A program made the position numbers and the translations under genes. The notes under the pieces were generated by a model. It saw nothing but the letters and a program-made list of their open reading frames with translations. It searched no databases and had not been told where the DNA came from. From Micromonospora sp. KC213 (lineage in GTDB: Bacteria > Actinomycetota > Actinomycetes > Mycobacteriales > Micromonosporaceae), in NCBI RefSeq assembly GCF_004348325.1, contig NZ_SMKF01000023.1, forward strand, positions 1 to 47,435: a stretch of 47,435 bases of DNA, given 5' to 3'. Position 1 is the first letter of the stretch. Every line of letters begins with the position of its first letter. Positions 25,078-36,351 of this stretch are shown one piece after another.

Positions 25078-26073
25078 TCAGCGCCTCTCTCCGTCGTCGC
25101 TGCCGGGGGCAGCGGTACCGAACAGCTTCACGAAGACGAAGGCGATGATCGCCACGGTGAGGAAGATCAGCACCGACATCGTCGAGCCGATGCCGAGGTT
25201 GAGGCCCCGGATCAGGTTGTTGTAGGCGAGCATCGACACCGAGGAGGTCTCGTTGCCGCCCGCGGTCAACACGAAGATGTTGTCGAACACCCGGAACGCG
25301 TCCAGGGTGCGGAACAGCAGCGCGACCAGGATCGCCGGCTTCATCACCGGCAGCATCACCTTGGTGAACCGCTGCCAGGCGGTTGCCCCGTCGGTCGAGG
25401 CCGCCTTGAGCAGGTCCTCGGGGACCAGCGCCAGGCCGGCCATCAGCAGCAGCGCCATGAACGGCGTGGTCTTCCAGATCTCCGCCAGCATGATGATCGC
25501 CAGCGAGCTGGCCCGCTCGGTGAGCGGCGCACCGTCGGAGAACAGGTTGGCCAGGTAGCCGGTGCCGGGCGTCCAGGCGTACCGCCAGGAGAAGGCGGCG
25601 ACGACCGTGACGATGCCGTACGGGATCAGCGCGGCGGTGCGGACGATGCCCCGGCCGACCAGCGTGCGGTGCATGATCAACGCCAGTCCCATGCCGAGCA
25701 CCAGTTCGACCGCGACGGTGACCACCGTGATCAGCATGGTCACACCGAACGCGGTCCACCAGAACTCGTTGGTGAGCACGGTGACGTAGTTCTCCAGCCC
25801 GATGAACTCACGCTGGTCCGGGAAGCGCAGGTCGAAGCGCTGCAACGACAACCAGACCGAGTAGACGATCGGGTACGCGGTGACCAGCACCATGACCAGC
25901 GCGGCCGGGGCGCAGAGCAGCCAGCCCAGCCGACGCTCGGCCTTCTTGTTCTCACTGAGCGGGGTCTTGGCCCGGCGGCGGGCCCGCTGCGCCGGGACGG
26001 CCGCGTGCCGGCCGGTGCCGTGCTCCGCGTCGGCGCTCACGTCCGCACCGGCGGGAGTGACGTTGATGCTCAC
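25078..26073 (-). CDS. sugA: Sugar ABC transporter permease, SugA (MalF-like)
   Basis: A 331-residue permease. A hydrophilic N-terminal tail of about 45 residues (rich in Arg, Ala and His) precedes six helices. Segments such as [37 protein letters not shown] and [20 protein letters not shown] are strikingly like mycobacterial SugA of the trehalose importer. The EAA loop is [24 protein letters not shown]. The GTG start overlaps the stop of the binding-protein gene as GTGA, indicating coupled translation. Confidence 0.93.
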   Translation of the reverse strand: MSINVTPAGADVSADAEHGTGRHAAVPAQRARRRAKTPLSENKKAERRLGWLLCAPAALVMVLVTAYPIVYSVWLSLQRFDLRFPDQREFIGLENYVTVLTNEFWWTAFGVTMLITVVTVAVELVLGMGLALIMHRTLVGRGIVRTAALIPYGIVTVVAAFSWRYAWTPGTGYLANLFSDGAPLTERASSLAIIMLAEIWKTTPFMALLLMAGLALVPEDLLKAASTDGATAWQRFTKVMLPVMKPAILVALLFRTLDAFRVFDNIFVLTAGGNETSSVSMLAYNNLIRGLNLGIGSTMSVLIFLTVAIIAFVFVKLFGTAAPGSDDGERR

Positions 26074-27356
26074 GGCAGGACCCCCTTCGACTCCAGCGCG
26101 GCGGCGACCGCCTGCCGCAGTTCGTCGGCTGTCCGCTGCGGATCGATCGCCGAGGGCGGAGACAGGATCGCCGACATCACCGTGGAGATGCTCTGGTACG
26201 CCGGGCTCAGCGGACGTACCGCCGGCTCCTTCAACTCCGCCAGGATGGTCTCCTTCATCGGGTACGCCTCGGCCATCTCCGGGTCGTCGTAGACCTTCTC
26301 GATGGTGGGCGGGACGCCGTCGTTGACCGCGGAGAACTTCTGGTGTTCGGCGTTGCGCAGGCACTTCGCCGCCTCGAACGACTCGGCGGGGTGCCGGGAG
26401 TAGGCGCTGACCGCCAGGTTGATCCCGCCGATGGTGACCCGGCTGGGGGTGCCGGCGTCGACACCGGGGACGCGGGCCCAGCGCACCTTCTGCGCCAGCG
26501 CCGGGTCGGCCTCCTGCAGCGCGGGGTAGACGAAGGGCCAGTTGACCTGGAAGGCGCCGTTGCCGGACTGGAACTCCAGCCGGACCGGATCCTCGGTGGC
26601 GTTGCTGAACGACGGTGAGGTCACGCCCGACGTGGCGAACCGCTTGAGCAGGTCGAGCGCCCGCACAGCACCCTCGTCCATGACAGCCTGCCGGCCGTCG
26701 TCGCTGACGATCTTGCCGCCGGCGCTCGCGGCGAGGGTGTTGTAGAGGACGACCAGGCCCTCGTACTGGGCGCCCATGGTGAGCACCTGGTACGGCTTGC
26801 CCTGCCGCTTCAGCTCCTGGGCGGCGGAGATCATCTCGTCCCAGGTGGCCGGCGGCTGGGCAACCAGGTCGGTGCGGTACCACAGCAGCTGGACGTTGGT
26901 GTTCTTCGGCGCGCCGTAGAGCCGGTTCTCGTACCGGGCGGTGTCCAGCGGGCCGGCGAGGGTGCCCTGCTCCACCTCGGCCCGGTCCTGGCCGGTCCAC
27001 TCGCGGATCCAGTTGGCGCTGGCGAACTCCTGGGTCCAGGTGACGTCGAGGCCGAGCACGTCCATGCCGCTGTCCTCGGCGGCGAGCCGGCGCACCAGCT
27101 GCACCCGCTGGTCGTCGGCCTGCCGGGGCAGCACTCGGTAGGCGATCGTGTAGCGGCCCCCGGCCTGGGCGTTGCAGTCGTCGACCACCTGTTGCAGGTT
27201 CTGCTCCGGCGGGTAGTACAGGTTGATGGTGGGCGTACCGCCGTCGTCGCCGGAGCCGCACGCGGCCAGCGGCGCGACCAGCGCCAGCGCGGCGGCTGCC
27301 GCGCCGACCCGTACGCCCGGTCGGCGTCGGTGTCCAGGCGCCTCGGGGTCCGTCAT
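26070..27356 (-). CDS. lpqY: Sugar-binding lipoprotein, LpqY-like
   Basis: A 428-residue extracellular solute-binding protein. It has an Arg-rich n-region (HRRRPGVRVG), an Ala/Leu core and a lipobox LAAC with the lipid-modified Cys at position 33. The mature part begins GSGDDGGTPTINLYYPPE and is a family 1 binding protein. Gene order and the SugA/SugC similarity point to the LpqY-SugABC trehalose importer of mycobacteria, so trehalose or a related disaccharide is the probable ligand. The ATG at 27356 follows GGGGGAGGG. It is the first gene of the operon and divergent from the nitroreductase-like gene. Confidence 0.88.
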   Translation of the reverse strand: MTDPEAPGHRRRPGVRVGAAAAALALVAPLAACGSGDDGGTPTINLYYPPEQNLQQVVDDCNAQAGGRYTIAYRVLPRQADDQRVQLVRRLAAEDSGMDVLGLDVTWTQEFASANWIREWTGQDRAEVEQGTLAGPLDTARYENRLYGAPKNTNVQLLWYRTDLVAQPPATWDEMISAAQELKRQGKPYQVLTMGAQYEGLVVLYNTLAASAGGKIVSDDGRQAVMDEGAVRALDLLKRFATSGVTSPSFSNATEDPVRLEFQSGNGAFQVNWPFVYPALQEADPALAQKVRWARVPGVDAGTPSRVTIGGINLAVSAYSRHPAESFEAAKCLRNAEHQKFSAVNDGVPPTIEKVYDDPEMAEAYPMKETILAELKEPAVRPLSPAYQSISTVMSAILSPPSAIDPQRTADELRQAVAAALESKGVLP

Positions 27357-27546
27357 CGCCCTCCCCCTTCCTTCGGCGAGAAACCGGGGAGGCACCCGTG
27401 CCCCGGTGCACGGCGATACGGCCCGGGACGGGCGGGTCGTGAAGTATGCCGCCCCCGGACGTTTCGTGCGCCTACACTGCCCGAGCGGTGACGTCGCGAA
27501 ACATCACCGGCGGCGGCCCTGGCGGGCGCTTCGGGTGGTGCCCTCG

Positions 27547-27552
27547 TAGGCT
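27547..27552 (+). promoter_or_regulatory. -10 element TAGGCT of a likely leaderless promoter
   Basis: TAGGCT is followed by exactly six bases and the ATG at 27559. No ribosome binding site lies before the start. The 200-bp space to the divergent lpqY start also carries that operon's promoter, which I could not place. Confidence 0.5.
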
Positions 27553-27558
27553 CGGCCG

Positions 27559-28137
27559 ATGGATGCCACCTTTTTCTTCGACCCCGTCTGCCCGTGGACC
27601 TGGCGCGCCTCGCGCTGGCTGGTCACCGTCGCGCAGGCGCGCGGGCTGAGCGTCGAGTGGCGGTCGTTCAGTCTGGCCATCCTCAACGACGGCAAGGTGT
27701 CGCCGGAGTTCGCCCCGGTGCTGGCCGCGTCGAGTCGGGCGCTGCGGCTGGTGGAGGCGTTGCACGCGCAGGGCCGCGCCGACGATGCCGGGCGCTTCTA
27801 CACGGAACTGGGCGCGCGCACCCACGAGGCCGGCGACCCGCTGTCGGTCGAGCTGGTGGAGGCGGCCGTCGCGGCGGCCGGGCTGGGCGCGGACGCGCCG
27901 GCCCTCGACGACGACGGTTGGGACGAGGCGGTACGTGCCTCGCACGCCCTGGCGTACGCCTCGGCGGGTCCGGACATCGGCTCGCCGGTGCTGATGGTGC
28001 CGGACGCCGATCGGGGCCTGCACGGGCCGATCTTCACCGAGGTGCCCGAGCTCGACGACGCCCTGACGGTCTGGGACTCGGTGCTGCCGTTGCTGCGGAT
28101 GCCGGTCTTCCACGAGATCAAGCGCGGTCGCCGCTGA
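27559..28137 (+). CDS. DsbA-fold protein related to mycothiol-dependent nitroreductase Rv2466c
   Basis: A 192-residue thioredoxin-like/DsbA-fold protein with the active-site motif FFFDPVCPWTWRASRWL near the N-terminus, a helical insert, and the cis-Pro region DIGSPVLMVPD. Rv2466c of M. tuberculosis reduces nitro-prodrugs with mycothiol and has CPWC. Here the second Cys is Thr (CPWT), so a one-cysteine mechanism using mycothiol is more likely than an internal disulfide. It probably starts leaderless at ATG 27559. It is cytoplasmic, with no signal sequence. The pseudogene that follows is in the same frame after the stop. Confidence 0.85.
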   Translation: MDATFFFDPVCPWTWRASRWLVTVAQARGLSVEWRSFSLAILNDGKVSPEFAPVLAASSRALRLVEALHAQGRADDAGRFYTELGARTHEAGDPLSVELVEAAVAAAGLGADAPALDDDGWDEAVRASHALAYASAGPDIGSPVLMVPDADRGLHGPIFTEVPELDDALTVWDSVLPLLRMPVFHEIKRGRR

Positions 28138-28158
28138 CGGTCCGGCGCAGCCGGGCGG

Positions 28159-28284
28159 GGCGCCGTTGCTGCGGGCGGGCGCGCGCGACTGGTCCGCGAG
28201 CCGGACGCGGAGATCAGTTGGTGGGTGCTGGCCGACCCGGAAGGCACCCAGTTCTGCGCCTTCCCGCCTCGTCTGACCGAGTGA
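28159..28284 (+). pseudogene. C-terminal remnant of a VOC/glyoxalase-like protein
   Basis: About 41 codons without a start encode a peptide ending LVREPDAEISWWVLADPEGTQFCAFPP. The W-V-L-A-D-P-E-G-x-x-F-C-x-F block is the characteristic last strand of vicinal-oxygen-chelate (glyoxalase-like) proteins. The rest of the domain, about 80 residues, is missing. The frame is the same as that of the preceding gene's stop codon, with 21 bases between the stop and the first family-like residue. It looks like a deletion scar. Confidence 0.65.
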
Positions 28285-28453
28285 ACGGACGATTACTCCG
28301 AGCGCCCGGGTGGACTAGCATCGACCTGCGCGTCCGCCACCGTCGTCGACACGCCTCGGCCGACCCGGCCCGCCCGATCGGTTGGTTCTCGCGCGAACCG
28401 CCCTCTGCCGATCCACCGGTTGGGCAGGATCGCTTTCACGAGGAGGTGCCGTC

Positions 28454-28885
28454 GTGCAGGACACCCGCGCTCTCGCCCTGACGTTCGAGGTGAGCGGCCT
28501 GCCACCGGTCAAGACCGAGGCGCTGTCCATCTTCGCCGCCGGGCACCGGCAGGCGACGAGGGTCCGCGCCCTGCTCCAAGCGGCCTGCGCCGCGGCCCAG
28601 CGCACCGGCTGGACGCCGCTGGACGGGCCGGTCGAGGTCGACCTGACCCTGCGGTGCCCACCGGGGCACCGCACCTCGGACGCCAGCACCCTGCTCGGCG
28701 GGGTGTGCGCGGTGCTCCAGGACAAGAAGCGGGTCACCAGCATCGGGCTGGCCCACCTCGGCGTCCTGGTCGACGTCGCGCTCTACGACGACGACCGGCA
28801 GATTCGCCGGTTGTCGTACCGGGAGGAGCCCGCGGAGGACTTCTCCTACCAGGTGCGGGTGGCCGCGGTGCCCACCGTGGTTTGA
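28454..28885 (+). CDS. Small conserved protein, distantly RusA-like
   Basis: A 143-residue soluble protein that I recognise only loosely. Its layout (a beta-strand FEVSGLPPVKTEALS, a long basic helix, LTLRCPPGH, then D76-A-S-T-LLGG and VLQDKK, with late acidic YDDDRQI) resembles RusA-family Holliday-junction nucleases, where Asp residues after a Pro-rich strand bind metal. The usual D-x-D-N is reduced to DAST, so activity is doubtful. GAGGAGGT lies six bases before the GTG at 28454. The next small gene follows 47 bp later on the same strand. Confidence 0.75.
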   Translation: MQDTRALALTFEVSGLPPVKTEALSIFAAGHRQATRVRALLQAACAAAQRTGWTPLDGPVEVDLTLRCPPGHRTSDASTLLGGVCAVLQDKKRVTSIGLAHLGVLVDVALYDDDRQIRRLSYREEPAEDFSYQVRVAAVPTVV

Positions 28886-28932
28886 CCGACGCCCGCGGTG
28901 GGGTACCGCGGACGCCGACGAAGGGAGCGCCG

Positions 28933-29202
28933 ATGTCAGAGCCACATGTCACGTTGGACCCCCGCGATCCCGTGCAGGAGAAGCTGCGCGGTCCGCTGGA
29001 GGAGCAGCTGACCTCGGCGTTGCAGGCCGCCGCGGACCGGGTCCGCGCCAGCTACGCCGGAGAGCCGGTCGAGCAGGTCTGTCAGTCGCTGCTGGACGAG
29101 ACCCGATCCGGCCTGCACCCGGACATCGCGGCCGGCTTCCAGCCCGACATGGACGAGTTCTGCCGGGTGGCCGTGGCGATCGTGCGCGGCGAGGTCGCCT
29201 GA
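28933..29202 (+). CDS. Hypothetical small helical protein
   Basis: An 89-residue acidic protein, predicted mostly alpha-helical (QEKLRGPLEEQLTSALQAAADRV, then a second helix pair), with no membrane segment, signal peptide or recognised domain. It has a single Cys in each half (EQVCQSLL, DEFCRVAV). AAGGGAG precedes the ATG. It lies after the RusA-like gene on the same strand and may be co-transcribed. The stop is 13 bp from the stop of the convergent HAD gene. Confidence 0.7.
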   Translation: MSEPHVTLDPRDPVQEKLRGPLEEQLTSALQAAADRVRASYAGEPVEQVCQSLLDETRSGLHPDIAAGFQPDMDEFCRVAVAIVRGEVA

Positions 29203-29215
29203 ACCTGCCCGGCGC

Positions 29216-29914
29216 TCAGAAGTGCCGAAGCAGCTCGGGGAACTCCTTGAGGCGCAGCACACCGGGGTCGTCGGGGTCGAGTTCGTCGTGTTCGAGCACC
29301 CAGGTGTTGTCGTTCGGGATGAAGACGGCGGACATGCCGGCCGCCCTGGCCGGGAGGATGTCCGACTTCGGGGAGTTCCCCACCATCCACGCGCGTGCCG
29401 GGTCGAAGCCGTGTTCACGGGCCAGCCACCGGTAGGTCGCCGCGTTCTTCTCCGGCACGATGTGCGCGGCGTCGAAGTGGTGCAGCAGCCCGCACGCGTC
29501 GAGTTTGCGCTGCTGCTCCTCCCGGTCGCCCTTGGTGAGCAGGAGCAGGTCGTACCGGCCGGCGAGGGCGTCGAGGGTGTCCGCGACCCCCGGCATCAGC
29601 TCGACCTGGTGGGCGACGAGCGCGGCGGCCAGCTCGTCGATCTCCCGGCGTTCCCGGTCGGTGGCCGGGCGCTCGCGCAACCGTTCCAGGCACTCGGCGA
29701 GGCTGCGCAGGAAAATCTTGCTGCCGTAGCCGTGGGCGACGGCGTTGGCGGCCTCGATGTCGTCCAGCACGGCGCGGATCTCGCGGCGGTCCAGGGTGGG
29801 GTGGTCCAGCCAGTCCAGGAAGTCGTCGATGACCCGCTCGAAGAGGAGGTTGTTCTCCCAGAGCGTGTCGTCGGCGTCGAAGACGAGCACCGCCGCGTTG
29901 TGGCGCTGTGACAT
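29216..29914 (-). CDS. HAD-superfamily hydrolase
   Basis: A 232-residue phosphatase-like protein with the HAD motifs. Motif I is VFDADDTLWENN, with the first Asp as nucleophile and the second as acid/base. Motif II is LLLLTKGD, and motif III/IV comprises VPEKNAATYRWL and MVGNSPKSDILPARAAG. A helical cap of about 90 residues lies between motifs I and II. The substrate is unknown. ATG 29914 is chosen because GGGAGGGGCAGG directly precedes it; an upstream ATG (29935) lacks such a site. Confidence 0.85.
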   Translation of the reverse strand: MSQRHNAAVLVFDADDTLWENNLLFERVIDDFLDWLDHPTLDRREIRAVLDDIEAANAVAHGYGSKIFLRSLAECLERLRERPATDRERREIDELAAALVAHQVELMPGVADTLDALAGRYDLLLLTKGDREEQQRKLDACGLLHHFDAAHIVPEKNAATYRWLAREHGFDPARAWMVGNSPKSDILPARAAGMSAVFIPNDNTWVLEHDELDPDDPGVLRLKEFPELLRHF

Positions 29915-29969
29915 CCTGCCCCTCCCGGTCTCCATGTCCGGCAGACGCTACTGCGGGCCGTCGACCGGG

Positions 29970-32705
<2,736 letters not shown>

Positions 32706-32750
32706 TGTCGTCGTGTCGTGTTACACCTCGCCGCAGTGGGAGGAAACCAG

Positions 32751-34691
32751 GTGATCGACATCGGGTTCGGGCCGCAGGTCTGCGCTGATCTGGCCACCGG
32801 GACGACCCGGGAGTGGCTGGTGCCGGACGGTCTCGGCGGGTACGCCATGGGTACGGTGAGCGGGTTGCGGACCCGCCGCTACCACGGCCTGCTGGTGACC
32901 TCCGGGGAGACCCCGGCCGCCCGGAAGGTGGGGCTGGTCAGCCTGGACCCGGCGGTGCTGCTGCCCTCCGGCGCGCGGGTGCGCCTCGGGGTGCACGAGT
33001 GGTCCTCCCGGGTGGTCGACCCGCGCGGCTTCGAGCTGCTGGAACGCTTCGACCTGGTCGACGGGCTGCCCCGCTGGCGGTGGCGGATCGGTGACGTGGT
33101 GATCGAGCGGGAGATCGCCATGCTGCCCGGCCGGTCCTGCGTGGCGGTGGTGCACCGGCTGGTCGCGGGCGGGCCGGTTCGGCTGGAACTGAGCGCGGCG
33201 TGCACCTGGCGGGACGCGCACGGCGAACGGCGGGCCGACGGTCCGCCGTTGCGGATGGAGCCGGTCGACGACGGCGCGGTGGTCGAGGGCGCGTACCGGC
33301 TCTCCGGGCCGGACTGGCGGCCGGAGGGGCAGTGGTGGCTGGGGGTGCGCCACCGCGAGGAGGCGGCCCGGGGCCTGCACCCGGAGGAGGACCTGTGGTA
33401 CGCGGGCCGCTTCGCCGGGGCGCTGGAGCGGCCCGGCGACACGGTGTCGGTACGGGCCTGGGCGCAGGATCTCGGCTCGGAGCCGCCACCGGCGACCGAG
33501 GTGGTCGAGGCCGCCCGGCGGCGTAACCGGCAGGTGGTGGCCGCGGCCCGGCCGGCCGACGACGTCGGTGCCACCCTCGCGCTGGCCGCCGACGCGTTCG
33601 TGGTGCGCACCGCCACGGGGCCGGACGTGGTGGCCGGGTACCCGTGGTTCGGCGCCTGGTCGCGGGACACGATGACCTCGTACGAGGGGCTGTTCCTCGG
33701 CACGGGTCGGGCCGACGAGGGGCGGGAGCTGCTGCGGTCGTACGCGGCGACGCTGTCGGAGGGGATGCTGGCGAACACCGCCGACACCGGGCGGGTGGAG
33801 TACAACACCGTCGACGCCACCCTGTGGTTCCTGCACGCGGTGAGCCGGCACGTCACCGTCACCGGCGACACGGATCTCGGTGACGAGCTGCTGCCGGCGC
33901 TGCACGAGGTGGTCCGGGCGCACGTGGTTGGCACCCGGTACGGCATCGGGGTCGACCCGGCCGATGGGTTGATCACCCAGGGCGGCACCCCGGGTGCCGC
34001 CCTGACCTGGATGGATGCCCGGGTGTACGGGGTGCCGGTGACCCCGCGTACCGGCAAACCGGTGGAGGTCAACGCGCTCTGGGTGAGCGGGCTGGCCGGC
34101 CTGGCGGAGCTGACCGAGCTGGCCGGCGGGGACGCCGCCGAGCTGTGGCGGCTGCACGCCCGGGCCGAGGAGGCGTTCGGCAAGCGGTTCCCGGCATCGA
34201 CCGGCTGGTTGCACGACGTGGTGGACGCGCCGGCCCCGGCGTACCCGCTGGGCGGGGCGGCGCACCACGACGACGACCTGCTCCGGCCGAACCAGTTGCT
34301 GGCCTGGTCGCTGCCGTACGCCCCGCTTGCGCCGGAGCCGGCGGTGCTGCGCCGACTGGCGGCCGGGCTGGCCACGCCGTTGGGGCCGCGCAGCCTCTCC
34401 CCCGACTGTCCGGAGTTCGCGCCCCGGCACCGGGGCGGGCCGGCGGAACGGGACACCGCCTACCACCAGGGGACCGTCTGGCCGTGGCTGATCGGCCCGT
34501 TCGTCGACGCGTACCGGAAGGCCGGACTAGCCACCGATGACCTTTTGGTCGGACTTGTAGGCCATTTGGGGGAGTATGGCCTAGGATCGGTGAGTGAGAC
34601 GGCTGACGGCACCGCGCCGCACGCCGCCACCGGTTGCCCGTTCCAGGCGTGGTCGGTGGCCGAGCTGCTGCGCGTCCGGAAAGCCGGATAG
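32751..34691 (+). CDS. Amylo-alpha-1,6-glucosidase (glycogen-debranching type)
   Basis: A 646-residue protein. The N-terminal GDE_N domain (about 1-225) opens DLATGTTREWLVPDGLGGYAMGTVSGLRTRRYHGLLV. The C-terminal (alpha/alpha)6 GDE_C domain (about 280-640) has VVAGYPWFGAWSRDTMTSYEGLFL, VEYNTVDATLWFLHAV and AYHQGTVWPWLIGPFVDAY. It should remove alpha-1,6 branches from glycogen-like glucan in the cytoplasm. GTG 32751 is taken because GGGAGGAAACCAG directly precedes it. Codons 34524-34601 show a sudden run of A/T-ending and rare codons unlike the rest of the gene. Confidence 0.92.
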   Translation: MIDIGFGPQVCADLATGTTREWLVPDGLGGYAMGTVSGLRTRRYHGLLVTSGETPAARKVGLVSLDPAVLLPSGARVRLGVHEWSSRVVDPRGFELLERFDLVDGLPRWRWRIGDVVIEREIAMLPGRSCVAVVHRLVAGGPVRLELSAACTWRDAHGERRADGPPLRMEPVDDGAVVEGAYRLSGPDWRPEGQWWLGVRHREEAARGLHPEEDLWYAGRFAGALERPGDTVSVRAWAQDLGSEPPPATEVVEAARRRNRQVVAAARPADDVGATLALAADAFVVRTATGPDVVAGYPWFGAWSRDTMTSYEGLFLGTGRADEGRELLRSYAATLSEGMLANTADTGRVEYNTVDATLWFLHAVSRHVTVTGDTDLGDELLPALHEVVRAHVVGTRYGIGVDPADGLITQGGTPGAALTWMDARVYGVPVTPRTGKPVEVNALWVSGLAGLAELTELAGGDAAELWRLHARAEEAFGKRFPASTGWLHDVVDAPAPAYPLGGAAHHDDDLLRPNQLLAWSLPYAPLAPEPAVLRRLAAGLATPLGPRSLSPDCPEFAPRHRGGPAERDTAYHQGTVWPWLIGPFVDAYRKAGLATDDLLVGLVGHLGEYGLGSVSETADGTAPHAATGCPFQAWSVAELLRVRKAG

Positions 34692-34833
34692 GCACGCGTT
34701 ACACACCGGCAATCCCCACGTCTCCGCTGGTTAGCCACCAGTCGGCAGGATTGGCCCGAACCCGGGCCAGGGCGACGGCACCCCCTTCGGTGTCCATCCG
34801 CGCGTGTCCCGGACACAACTCAAAGGGGGCCGC

Positions 34834-36162
34834 ATGTCACCTGACGCCGACGTGATCGACATCAACCCCGCCCGGCACCAGCGGGTGCTGATGCTCTCCT
34901 GGGAGTACCCGCCGGTGCTCGTCGGCGGACTCGGCCGCCACGTGCACGCCCTCTCCGTCGCCCTCGCCGCCGCCGGCCACGAGGTCACCGTCATCACCCG
35001 ACACGCCGACGGCGCACCCCTGGAGGAATACGCCGACGGCGTACGCATCCTGCGCGCCCCCGAAGACCCCGTCACCTTCCCCCTCGCCACCAACACCCTC
35101 CTGGCCTGGACCATGGCCTTCAACCACACCCTCACCCGCACCGCCCTACGCGCCACCGACACCGGCACCTACGACGTCATCCACGCCCACGACTGGCTCG
35201 TCGCCCACACCGCCATCACCCTGCGCGAACACCTCGACATCCCCCTGGTCACCACCATCCACGCCACCGAAGCCGGCCGACACCAAGGCTGGCTACCCGA
35301 CGAGATGAACCGCACCATCCACGGCGTCGAACACTGGCTGACCAGCGAATCCGGCCGAATCATCGCCTGCTCCGGCTACATGGGCCAAGAGGTCGGCGCG
35401 CTGTTCGGGGTAAACGCCGACCGCATCGACGTGGTGCCCAACGGCGTCGAACCGCAGCGCTGGCGGGTGCCCTCCTCGGCGGTCGCCTCGGCCCGGGCCC
35501 GCTTCGCCGGCGACGGCCCACTGGTCACCTTCGCCGGCCGGCTGGTGTACGAGAAGGGCGTGCAGCACCTGCTCGCCGGTTTGCCCCGGCTGCGGGAGCG
35601 GCACCCGGGGCTGCGCGCGGTGATCGTCGGTGACGGCCCGTACCGGTCGGTGCTGGAGGCCGAGGTGCACCGGCTCGGCCTCGGGGGCATGGTCAGCATG
35701 CCCGGCTTCCTCGGCGGCACCGACCTGCCCGCGGTGATGGCCGCCTCGGACTGCTTCGCGGTGCCGAGCATCTACGAGCCGTTCGGCATGGTCGCGCTGG
35801 AGGGCGCCGCCGCCGGAGCACCCCTGGCGGTGGCCCGCACCGGCGGGCTGGCCGAGATCGTCGAGCCCGGCGTCACGGGAGTGACCTTCGCCCCGCAGGA
35901 CCCCGACGGGCTCAGCGAGGCCGTCGACGCGCTGCTGTCGGACCGGGACCGGGCCCGGCTGCTCGCCCGCCGGGCCCGGGACATGGTCCGCGAGCAGTAC
36001 GGCTGGTCGGCCATCGCCCATCGGACCGCGGCCAGTTACGCCGCGGCGATCGCCGGGGACTCGGCCTTCACGGCAGCCCGGGCCGAGCTGCGGATGACCG
36101 TCGGCCGGACCGTCGCGCCGACCCCGCAGGGCAACCTGCTCGCCGCCGCCGGCCTGCGCTGA
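34834..36162 (+). CDS. GT4 alpha-glucosyltransferase, Rv3032-like
   Basis: A 442-residue GT-B glycosyltransferase. The N-terminal acceptor domain has MLSWEYPPVLVGGLGRHVHALS, IHAHDWLVAHTAITL and TIHATEAGRHQGW. The C-terminal donor domain has VTFAGRLVYEKGVQHLL and an E-x7-E motif in YEPFGMVALEG. These blocks closely follow M. tuberculosis Rv3032, an alpha-1,4-glucosyltransferase for methylglucose lipopolysaccharide and glycogen. Together with the two upstream glucan hydrolases it suggests synthesis and trimming of an intracellular alpha-glucan. Codon use changes sharply inside the gene: about 34920-35395 uses C-ending codons plus GAA, CGA and CTA, while the rest uses GAG, CGG, CTG and GTG. CAAAGGGGG precedes the ATG. 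Confidence 0.9.
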   Translation: MSPDADVIDINPARHQRVLMLSWEYPPVLVGGLGRHVHALSVALAAAGHEVTVITRHADGAPLEEYADGVRILRAPEDPVTFPLATNTLLAWTMAFNHTLTRTALRATDTGTYDVIHAHDWLVAHTAITLREHLDIPLVTTIHATEAGRHQGWLPDEMNRTIHGVEHWLTSESGRIIACSGYMGQEVGALFGVNADRIDVVPNGVEPQRWRVPSSAVASARARFAGDGPLVTFAGRLVYEKGVQHLLAGLPRLRERHPGLRAVIVGDGPYRSVLEAEVHRLGLGGMVSMPGFLGGTDLPAVMAASDCFAVPSIYEPFGMVALEGAAAGAPLAVARTGGLAEIVEPGVTGVTFAPQDPDGLSEAVDALLSDRDRARLLARRARDMVREQYGWSAIAHRTAASYAAAIAGDSAFTAARAELRMTVGRTVAPTPQGNLLAAAGLR

Positions 36163-36294
36163 CCGCCCGCGGGGTCGACCGGTCCCGCCGGTCGGGCCGG
36201 TTGGCCGGGCGGGGTGGACTCCGATTGCGGCAGGTGGGTGGATCAGCGCCCGGGGAGGGCGCACTTCGGCGCAACCGGAGTCGATCACACCGAA

Positions 36295-36333
36295 CGACAC
36301 AGCCGCCGGCCCAGCGGGCCGGCGGCTGTGTCG
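36295..36333. terminator. Bidirectional terminator with an 18-bp perfect stem
   Basis: The arms 36295-36312 and 36316-36333 are perfectly complementary over 18 bp and close a three-base AGC loop. It lies between the convergent GT4 and citrate synthase genes, 19 bp from the latter's stop, and can terminate transcription from both sides. Confidence 0.8.
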
Positions 36334-36351
36334 GGTGCGGACCGGGTGGGG

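Noticed and set aside
23025..27356. Maltose or cellobiose importer (MalEFG or CebEFG).
   Set aside because: CebEFG operons lack their own ATPase. The permease and ATPase sequences and the four-gene order match LpqY-SugABC better, and no CebR operator precedes the operon.
26074..27411. Extension of the SugA frame over the whole binding-protein gene.
   Set aside because: The region is the lpqY-like gene in another frame. The GTG at 26073 gives a normal permease N-terminus and a typical GTGA overlap.
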